A stretch of 6,537 nucleotides of DNA from JBAPRR01 sp049281195 (lineage in GTDB: Bacteria > Actinomycetota > Acidimicrobiia > Acidimicrobiales > CAVXTF01): positions 1-6,537 of the forward strand of contig JBAPRR010000283.1 of the NCBI GenBank assembly GCA_049281195.1, in the 5' to 3' direction. The notes beneath the pieces are model-generated. The model had not been told where the DNA came from and did not search any database. It saw nothing but the letters and a program-made list of their open reading frames with translations. A program made the translations under genes and the position numbers. Shown piece after piece: positions 1 through 4,742 of the stretch (positions are counted from its first letter, which is position 1; every line of letters starts with the position of its first letter).

Positions 1-2
1 GC

Positions 3-350
3 GTCCTCGAAACTGACATCAAGGACGTCGTGAGAGCGGTCGGGAGCTACCTCCACTCGCCGACCGACGAGCTTCGCAATGCCCTGTTGAAGGAGATAGA
101 GATCCTCGACGGCCAGATCGATCTCGGTGACTGGTATTCCTCCCGGCTACGCGTGCCTCCGCTCGGTGCCATCTCTTCGGTCATCGGCAGAACGAGTGAC
201 ATCGATTCGGCGATGGCCGTGCCGAGTGACGTCTTCAACGAACAGGTCGCTTTGGTCAAAGCAGCCAAGGCTGAAGTAACCGAGCCATCAGAAGAATCTC
301 TGGCTGAATTGCGGACCGCGTTCGACGCGTTGAGCCCGCGTTACGGCTGA
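3..350 (+). CDS. C-terminal part of an unrecognised protein (5' end outside window)
   Basis: The reading frame is open from the window edge to a TGA at 348-350, giving 115 visible residues. A GTG at 30 could be a start, but codons before it (reading V-L-E-T-D-I-K-D-V) are also open and protein-like, so I treat the gene as entering from the left. I do not recognise the family. The visible part is soluble and mostly helical in character, with no membrane segment or signal. It contains a Gly-Asp-Trp-Tyr stretch followed by a Pro-Pro-Leu-Gly turn, then a Glu/Ala-rich segment probably forming two amphipathic helices at the C-terminus. Its stop overlaps by 10 bp the stop of the minus-strand reductase gene, a tail-to-tail arrangement. 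The 73-codon minus-strand frame opposite it has no family character. Coding status is likely because of codon-position bias; function is unknown. Confidence 0.6.
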   Translation, partial: VLETDIKDVVRAVGSYLHSPTDELRNALLKEIEILDGQIDLGDWYSSRLRVPPLGAISSVIGRTSDIDSAMAVPSDVFNEQVALVKAAKAEVTEPSEESLAELRTAFDALSPRYG

Positions 351-991
351 CCCAACGAGGCCGCGTTCTTACTTGACCGTCGAGTCTGTGCTCCGGGTTT
401 CCCTAGCCGGAGTATCAAAGTACGGCCCACCTGGGTCACGGTCCGAGTTTCGAATCTGAGCGGGAACTGCGCGCCAACGTGTTGGGAATTCGCCGCGATT
501 GATCCGAACAGAGTAATCCCGTCACCCAAAAGTAGAGGGACGACGAACAGGATCATCTCGTCGACCAGGTCTTCCGACAGACATTGCTGGACGACGTTCG
601 CCCCCAGAACGAACAGATTCTTTCCCTGCGACGCCTCGAGCCCGATTCCCACTGCTTCTGTGATGGTCTCCGGGGTGAGAAATGTGAGCGATCGACCGGA
701 ACCGCGATCCTCAAGCTCGCTTGCAGGCGGTGGCCGGTGCGTGAGCACGAACTCCGGGCCTGTCCACGCACCGCCGAAAAGGCCCTTCGTCTCTGAACGG
801 CTCGAACTTTCGCCGACGTCGTAGCAGTTGCGGCCGCACATGACCGCGCCTGTCGTGGCGATGATCTCGTCGACTATTGCGATCGGTTCATGTGGAAGGA
901 AGTTGTTGTCGAAGATCCAGTCCATCTCGTGGTTAGGACCGGCGATGAAGCCATCGAGCGTGACGCTCGTATTGACGAGAACGTGCCCCAC
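341..991 (-). CDS. Dihydrofolate reductase-like protein, RibD C-terminal domain family
   Basis: Predicted cytoplasmic NADPH-dependent oxidoreductase of the RibD-C / dihydrofolate reductase fold, 216 aa from the GTG at 991, typical for stand-alone members. Family signatures are visible in order: the N-terminal beta strand and loop VTLDGFIAG (residues 10-18) followed by MDWIF; a nucleotide-binding turn VMCGRNCYD (about 50-58) corresponding to the usual GRRTYE-like motif; FVLTHRPPP (81-89); LGANVVQQCL (129-138), equivalent to the GGANTIRQFL motif; and DEMILFVVPLLLGDGITLF (144-162), the hallmark strand and loop. The frame stays open upstream to 1060, but that extension is Arg/Pro-rich, unlike the family, and overlaps the upstream gene. 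GTG at 991 begins exactly at the domain and lies one base after the synthetase stop (993-995), which suggests translational coupling. Known relatives include bacterial DHFR-like proteins of unassigned substrate. A role in riboflavin or folate synthesis is not implied, as the deaminase domain is absent. The C-terminal 20 residues are a basic tail. Confidence 0.85.
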   Translation of the reverse strand: MGHVLVNTSVTLDGFIAGPNHEMDWIFDNNFLPHEPIAIVDEIIATTGAVMCGRNCYDVGESSSRSETKGLFGGAWTGPEFVLTHRPPPASELEDRGSGRSLTFLTPETITEAVGIGLEASQGKNLFVLGANVVQQCLSEDLVDEMILFVVPLLLGDGITLFGSIAANSQHVGAQFPLRFETRTVTQVGRTLILRLGKPGAQTRRSSKNAASLGQP

Positions 992-992
992 C

Positions 993-2636
993 TCAGCTGG
1001 CGCCGGATGACGCCGCTGTTCCCGAGGAGGGCGCCGCCCACTCCACTGCCTCCGCCGCATGTTTCGCGTAGTCGACCTTGCCTGTCGGAGCCCTCCCGAT
1101 CGAATCGACGAAACGGATGCGCCGCGGGGCTTTGAAGCCGGAAAGGTGCGACTTGACCCCGGCGATCAAGTCTTCCTCGCTGACGGTCTCACCGGGCTTG
1201 AGTTCGACTGCGGCGACAATCGCCTGCCCGAAGCGAGCGTCCGGAATTCCGACCACAACCGCGTCGCGGACCGCTGGGTGGAGCTTCAGGACTTCCTCGA
1301 CTTCCTCGGGATAGACCTTCTCCCCACCTGTGTTGATCACGACCGAACCCCGGCCCAAAAGATGGATCGTCCCTTCAGAGTCCACCGTTGCGAAGTCCCC
1401 GGGGATAGACATACGGGTCCCGTCGACCTCTTTGAAGGTCGACTCGGACTTAGCGGTGTCCTTGTAGTAGCCGAGCGGATTGCGTCCGCCGAGAGCGAGG
1501 ACGCCGGACTGGCCGGATCCGGGGACAACGTCCTTCAAGGTGTCGGGATCGACGACCCGTACTTCCGGGCCGAGCACGAACTTCGCCGTCGCCTGAGCGT
1601 CCGAGCCGCTCGATACCGACACCCCCAAGCCGATCGCCTCAGAAGAGCTGAACGCGTCGACCAGAAGCAGCGTCGGCTTGTGGCGAAGAAGCGCTCGCTT
1701 CGTCTCCTCGCTCCACATCACCCCTGACGAGACGATCCCGAGAAGTGTCGACAGATGCCAGCGGCGCGGCTCGCGGTCGAGTGCTTCGACGATCGGCTTC
1801 GCGAATGCATCCCCGACTATCGCGACAATGTTCACCTTGTCGCGATCGACCGCATCAAGGAGTTCCGCAGCGTCGAACCGCGCACCTCCGAGCGTCACCA
1901 CGGAGCCCCCGACGCTCAGCATGCCCATCGATGTGAAGACGCCTGTCCCGTGCATCAAGGGACAGGCGGGCAGATGAACGGGTCCCGGACCTTTCACGAT
2001 CTTCTTTATTCCGTCGAGGCCAGCCGACTCGTCGAGTCTGACGATATTTCCGGCGTTCAACCTTGCGAACAGGTCGTCCTGCCGCCACATCACGCCTTTG
2101 GGCCAGCCGGTCGTCCCGCCGGTGTAGAGGAGATAGAGGTCGTCGCCGCTTCTGCCCCACGGTGCGCGCACCCGGTCGGCCGCCGACGCAGCTGCCTTCT
2201 CGTAGGGCGTGGCCCAGTCCGGACATGGCTCGGTTCCGTCGTCGACCCACAGCCAGAACCGCACCTTCGTGAGCCGCGATCGCAACTTGTCGGCTCGTTC
2301 GACGAACGAACCGTGCACGATGATGCAGGCCGCGTCGGCGTTGTCCCACAGGTAATAGAGCTCTTCGTCGCCGTAGCGGTAGTTGGTGTTGACAGGCACG
2401 AAACCCGCCTTCAGCGAGCCGAAGGTCGATTCCAGGTATTCGGGACAGTTCCGCAGATACTGCGCAACCTTGTCCTGTTGACCGAGGCCCGCGTCGATCA
2501 GGGCTTGGGCGATCCCGTCCGCCCGGCGGTCCAACTCGGTCCACGTCACCCGCCTGTCCTCATGCGCGAGGGCGTTTGCTTTCGGGATCAGGTCTGCGAC
2601 CGTCTCCCATACATCTGCGAAATTCCAGTCCGTCAC
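993..2636 (-). CDS. Acyl-CoA synthetase, FadD19-type AMP-binding enzyme
   Basis: ATP-dependent acyl-CoA ligase (547 aa) of the ANL superfamily: carboxylate + ATP + CoA gives acyl-CoA + AMP + PPi, via an acyl-adenylate, in the cytoplasm. Motifs in order: P-loop YTGGTTGWPKGVMW (171-184); SSGVMWS region (303-309); DAFSSSEAIGLG (328-338) of the A5 type; GDFATVD (413-419) with the ribose-binding Asp; the hinge GRGSVVINTGGEKVYPEEVE (428-447); and the C-terminal PTGKVDY (517-523), whose Lys520 is the expected adenylation lysine. The TGGTTG-x-PKGVMW loop, GRGSV-IN-GGEKVYPEEVE hinge and length match mycobacterial FadD19, a steroid side-chain CoA ligase, but many paralogues share these. I therefore give no symbol, and the substrate (fatty acid, branched or sterol-derived acid) is undetermined. 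The GTG start at 2636 has no Shine-Dalgarno sequence but has TAGGCT 7 nt upstream, so the mRNA may be leaderless. It is first in an operon with the reductase gene and divergent from the acyl-CoA dehydrogenase. The last 15 residues are a Ser/Ala/Gly-rich tail. Confidence 0.93.
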   Translation of the reverse strand: MTDWNFADVWETVADLIPKANALAHEDRRVTWTELDRRADGIAQALIDAGLGQQDKVAQYLRNCPEYLESTFGSLKAGFVPVNTNYRYGDEELYYLWDNADAACIIVHGSFVERADKLRSRLTKVRFWLWVDDGTEPCPDWATPYEKAAASAADRVRAPWGRSGDDLYLLYTGGTTGWPKGVMWRQDDLFARLNAGNIVRLDESAGLDGIKKIVKGPGPVHLPACPLMHGTGVFTSMGMLSVGGSVVTLGGARFDAAELLDAVDRDKVNIVAIVGDAFAKPIVEALDREPRRWHLSTLLGIVSSGVMWSEETKRALLRHKPTLLLVDAFSSSEAIGLGVSVSSGSDAQATAKFVLGPEVRVVDPDTLKDVVPGSGQSGVLALGGRNPLGYYKDTAKSESTFKEVDGTRMSIPGDFATVDSEGTIHLLGRGSVVINTGGEKVYPEEVEEVLKLHPAVRDAVVVGIPDARFGQAIVAAVELKPGETVSEEDLIAGVKSHLSGFKAPRRIRFVDSIGRAPTGKVDYAKHAAEAVEWAAPSSGTAASSGAS

Positions 2637-2640
2637 GGCG

Positions 2641-3819
2641 GTGAGCCTACGCTCCGAAGTCGTGGATCTCGCCCTGCCCGGAAACGACCATCAGGCCCGT
2701 ATCGATGTACGCGAGTGGTTGAGCAAGCATGAAAAGCCCTCGGCTCACGACCTCGCGGGAGCCGGCTACGTGGCGCCGCACTGGCCGAGGCCGTGGGGAC
2801 TCGAAGCCGGGCCGATCGATCAGCTGGTCATCGACGAGGAACTGCGCCGTGCAGGCGTGAAGCGCCCCTTCAACCCCATCGGGGTCGGCTGGGCTGGGCC
2901 GACGCTCCTACATGCCGGCACCGTCGAGCAGAAGGAGCGCTACTTGCCGCCACTGCTCTCTGGCGAGGAGGTCTGGTGCCAGCTGTTCAGTGAACCGCAG
3001 GCCGGTTCGGACCTTGCCGGTCTCAGCACCAGGGCAGTCAAAGATGGCGAGGGTTGGGTCGTCTCAGGTCAGAAGGTCTGGACCACGTACGCGCACATGG
3101 CGAAGTTCGGGATCCTTCTCGCACGCACGGATCCTGACGTCGACAAGCACGCCGGCATCTCGTATTTCATCTGCCCGATGGACTCGCCCGGGGTCGAAGT
3201 GCGTGGGATCGTCGACATGACAGGAGCGCATGCATTCAACGAAGTGTTCTTCGACGAGGTGCATCTCGGACCCGGACATCTCGTGGGCGCGCCCGGCCAG
3301 GGCTGGTCGCTGGCGAAGGTGACCCTGACGAACGAACGTGTTTCTCTCTCGGGAGAAGGAGCATTGTGGGGCCAGGGTCCCACGGCTGCGGATATCGTCG
3401 AAGACCTAAAACGCGCTGGCGGAGTTGCGGACCCGGTGATGCGTCAACGCGTCTCGTCGGTCTGGGCCGAAGGTGAGGTCCTGCGCCTGATCAGGTTGAG
3501 AACCTTGGCGGCGGTCCTTGCCGGCCGCGAGCCGGGCCCAGAGGCATCAATCAGGAAGGCCCTCGCAGACGATCATGGAAAGCGCGTCATGGAACTCGCA
3601 ACTGACCTTGCCGGTCCACACGGGATGCTCGGTGCGAAGGACCGGTTCGCTCAGAATTTCTCACGCCTGACCAGCTATCCCTATACGGTCTGGGCGAACG
3701 GCTACCTCTTCTCCACGGCGCTCACCATCGGAGGGGGAACATCTGAGGTTCAGCGCAACATCATCTCCGAGCGCGTGCTCGGACTTCCGCACGACATAGA
3801 CCTGAGCAGCCGGGACTGA
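2641..3819 (+). CDS. Acyl-CoA dehydrogenase (FadE family)
   Basis: FAD-dependent acyl-CoA dehydrogenase (392 aa, normal length), introducing the trans-2 double bond in acyl-CoA during beta-oxidation and passing electrons to ETF. The N-terminal helical domain covers about residues 15-110; the middle beta domain carries the signature CQLFSEPQAGSDLAG (113-127) and VSGQKVWTTYA (141-151); the C-terminal helical domain ends in IGGGTSEVQRNIISERVLGLP (363-383), the flavin/ADP-contacting segment. The residue before the conserved Gly-Thr, catalytic Glu376 in medium-chain enzymes, is Gly365 here. A Glu is present at TNER (Glu232), aligning by eye with the catalytic position of long-chain and isovaleryl-CoA dehydrogenases, so the enzyme is probably active with that geometry. 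The longest start (GTG 2641) is drawn, only 4 bp from the divergent synthetase start. GTG 2662 is an attractive alternative because TACGCT lies 8 nt before it and neither start has a good Shine-Dalgarno sequence. It is probably functionally paired with the synthetase. The 3' end carries a 14-bp tandem duplication that includes the stop codon. Confidence 0.93.
   Translation: MSLRSEVVDLALPGNDHQARIDVREWLSKHEKPSAHDLAGAGYVAPHWPRPWGLEAGPIDQLVIDEELRRAGVKRPFNPIGVGWAGPTLLHAGTVEQKERYLPPLLSGEEVWCQLFSEPQAGSDLAGLSTRAVKDGEGWVVSGQKVWTTYAHMAKFGILLARTDPDVDKHAGISYFICPMDSPGVEVRGIVDMTGAHAFNEVFFDEVHLGPGHLVGAPGQGWSLAKVTLTNERVSLSGEGALWGQGPTAADIVEDLKRAGGVADPVMRQRVSSVWAEGEVLRLIRLRTLAAVLAGREPGPEASIRKALADDHGKRVMELATDLAGPHGMLGAKDRFAQNFSRLTSYPYTVWANGYLFSTALTIGGGTSEVQRNIISERVLGLPHDIDLSSRD
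2644..2653. promoter_or_regulatory. Overlapping divergent -10 hexamers (candidate bidirectional promoter)
   Basis: The ten bases AGCCTACGCT contain TACGCT on the plus strand (2648-2653) and TAGGCT on the minus strand (2644-2649), both fitting the actinobacterial TANNNT -10 pattern and sharing the central TA. The minus hexamer ends 7 nt before the GTG of the acyl-CoA synthetase (2636). The plus hexamer ends 8 nt before GTG 2662 of the acyl-CoA dehydrogenase. These spacings would place transcription starts at or next to the start codons, that is, leaderless mRNAs. No convincing -35 boxes are seen on either side. TANNNT is degenerate, so this is inference from position rather than strong sequence consensus. 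Confidence 0.4.
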
Positions 3820-3840
3820 GCAGCCGGGACTGAGCGGGAC
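3803..3840 (+). repeat. 14-bp tandem repeat across the acyl-CoA dehydrogenase stop codon
   Basis: TGAGCAGCCGGGAC occurs at 3803-3816 and again, identically, at 3817-3830. It is followed by TGAGCGGGAC (3831-3840), the same unit lacking four internal bases. The dehydrogenase reads through the first copy as Leu-Ser-Ser-Arg-Asp and terminates at the TGA that opens the second copy. The second copy lies in the short convergent gap before the hydrolase stop. It looks like a slippage duplication rather than a functional element. Confidence 0.9.
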
Positions 3841-3850
3841 GTTGGTCAAC

Positions 3851-4666
3851 TCAGCGTGCGATCGAGTGAACCTCGCGCACGAAGTGGGCGAACGCATCGG
3901 GATGCGAAAGGTGCGCACCGTGACGCGCGCCTTCGATCTCGATGAGCTTGGCCCCCGGCACCAATTCCGCTACCACCTCCGCTGCATGGCGGTGATGAAC
4001 GAGCGACTCACTGCCTCTTCCTGCAATCGTCGGTACAGCCAGGTTCGGCAGGTCGACGAGCGCGTGGTCCGCACGGATGGCGGCAAGCTCCGCGACTAGC
4101 GCAGGTCCGTCCGCCCTTCTGGCCTGTCTCCCTGCATCGTTGAGGCGAGCCCACGAACCGGCTCCGGCGACACGGTCGAAGAAGCTCTCTGCGAACTCGG
4201 ACGGATCCTGCGTGGCGATCGTCGATCTCGCTCTGTGCGGCCACCAGTCGAACCATGGAAGTGGCGGCTCGTAGGCGCCGACCGACCGGATGACTTCCGG
4301 ATCCCTTTCAGCCGCGCAGAGTGCAACCAGCCCGCCGAGGGAATGCCCGACCAGTGCCACATGACTGCCGTCGATCACTTCGAGGAGATCGTCGACATGG
4401 GTGTCGATGTCGGTGGCCACAGGGGTGAGGGCTCTGGACTTGCTGTATCCACGACGGTCGTAGAGGACAACGGTCAGATCCTCGAGGCGCCTCGCGGTAC
4501 GCAGAAAGCTGGTCGAGCGGTCGAGCGAGCCATGCACCAAGACGACGGGTAGTTCGAGTGATTCCTGAGGTCTTTCTTCCGCCGGCAGGTCCCGATGAGC
4601 CTCGAGCTCAACGACGTGAAGCTGCGTCGGATGTCCCGTCAGACCATGTCCTGTTCCCCCGCCCAC
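3851..4666 (-). CDS. Alpha/beta hydrolase fold protein
   Basis: Predicted serine hydrolase (271 aa) with the alpha/beta hydrolase fold, probably cytoplasmic; no signal peptide is seen. Core strand and oxyanion-hole motif PVVLVHGSLD (40-49), strand TVVLYDRRGYSKS (65-77), nucleophile elbow GHSLGG (107-112) with Ser109, a short cap region around 135-200, strand VPTIAGRGSES (211-221) where Glu220 sits at the usual acid position, and GARHGAHLSHP (247-257) with His249 as the likely catalytic base. The triad would be Ser109-Glu220-His249; the use of Glu or another acid is uncertain. The family covers esterases, lipases, haloperoxidase-like and C-C bond hydrolases; the substrate cannot be read from sequence. 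The GTG start at 4666 lacks a Shine-Dalgarno sequence but has TACCGT 8 nt upstream, suggesting a leaderless mRNA. The first 35 or so residues precede the fold. It is convergent with the acyl-CoA dehydrogenase (31-bp gap) and divergent from the kgd-like gene (76-bp gap). Confidence 0.88.
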   Translation of the reverse strand: MGGGTGHGLTGHPTQLHVVELEAHRDLPAEERPQESLELPVVLVHGSLDRSTSFLRTARRLEDLTVVLYDRRGYSKSRALTPVATDIDTHVDDLLEVIDGSHVALVGHSLGGLVALCAAERDPEVIRSVGAYEPPLPWFDWWPHRARSTIATQDPSEFAESFFDRVAGAGSWARLNDAGRQARRADGPALVAELAAIRADHALVDLPNLAVPTIAGRGSESLVHHRHAAEVVAELVPGAKLIEIEGARHGAHLSHPDAFAHFVREVHSIAR

Positions 4667-4674
4667 GGACGGTC

Positions 4675-4680
4675 ACGGTA
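4675..4680 (-). promoter_or_regulatory. Candidate -10 box of the alpha/beta hydrolase gene
   Basis: On the minus strand the hexamer TACCGT fits TANNNT and ends 8 nt before the GTG at 4666. No ribosome-binding sequence is present between them, so transcription could begin at the start codon. No clear -35 is seen; the palindrome at 4693-4706 would lie over the -35 region of this promoter. Confidence 0.35.
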
Positions 4681-4692
4681 GCCGTAGTGCGG

Positions 4693-4706
4693 GTGAACCC
4701 GTTCAC
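4693..4706. promoter_or_regulatory. 14-bp perfect palindrome, candidate repressor operator
   Basis: GTGAAC-CC-GTTCAC has perfect 6-bp arms around a 2-nt centre. It lies in the 76-bp divergent gap, ending 3 nt before the candidate -10 box of the kgd-like gene and over the -35 region of the candidate hydrolase promoter, where a bound dimer would block RNA polymerase. The AACNNGTT core and 14-bp span resemble sites of TetR-family regulators such as KstR (consensus TNNAACNNGTTNNA, from established knowledge), but the outer T and A of that consensus are absent here. The regulator is unknown. Confidence 0.5.
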
Positions 4707-4709
4707 TTG

Positions 4710-4715
4710 GATAAT
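4710..4715 (+). promoter_or_regulatory. Candidate -10 box of the kgd/odhA-like gene
   Basis: GATAAT matches TATAAT at five of six positions. It would place transcription start near 4722 and give a leader of about 20 nt containing an AGGA ribosome-binding site. No good -35 hexamer is visible 16-18 bp upstream, where the palindrome and GC-rich sequence lie. Confidence 0.5.
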
Positions 4716-4729
4716 CGCCCGCACGCCCT

Positions 4730-4733
4730 AGGA
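4730..4733 (+). promoter_or_regulatory. Ribosome-binding site of the kgd/odhA-like gene
   Basis: AGGA lies 9 nt before the ATG at 4743, supporting that start. The nearby ATG at 4738 is followed at once by TGA and cannot be the start. This is the only start with a recognisable Shine-Dalgarno sequence in the window, in contrast to the GTG-start neighbours. Confidence 0.6.
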
Positions 4734-4742
4734 TCGAATGTG

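Noticed and set aside
992..1060. An upstream start for the reductase giving 23 extra residues.
   Set aside because: The extension is Arg/Pro-rich, overlaps the synthetase C-terminus and precedes the domain start. GTG at 991 fits both the family N-terminus and the operon junction.
1855..2544. Minus-strand frame of 229 codons inside the synthetase gene.
   Set aside because: Same strand but a different frame from the synthetase; Arg-rich composition and no family motif. It is a shadow of a high-GC gene.
1755..2732. Long plus-strand open frame of 325 codons opposite the acyl-CoA synthetase (with another of 222 codons at 1059-1727).
   Set aside because: The frames lie antisense to a clear AMP-binding enzyme with all core motifs. 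Their translations are Arg/Pro/Val-rich without recognisable domains, as expected from G/C-biased codons read on the other strand.
3830..3854. Possible hairpin CTGAG...CTCAG in the convergent gap as a bidirectional terminator.
   Set aside because: Only a 5-bp stem with a 15-nt loop and no T-run on either strand; too weak to call.
4693..4706. Calling the palindrome a KstR site.
   Set aside because: The core AACNNGTT fits but the flanking T and A of the KstR consensus are replaced by G and C, and kgd is not a known KstR target. Only a generic operator-like palindrome is claimed.
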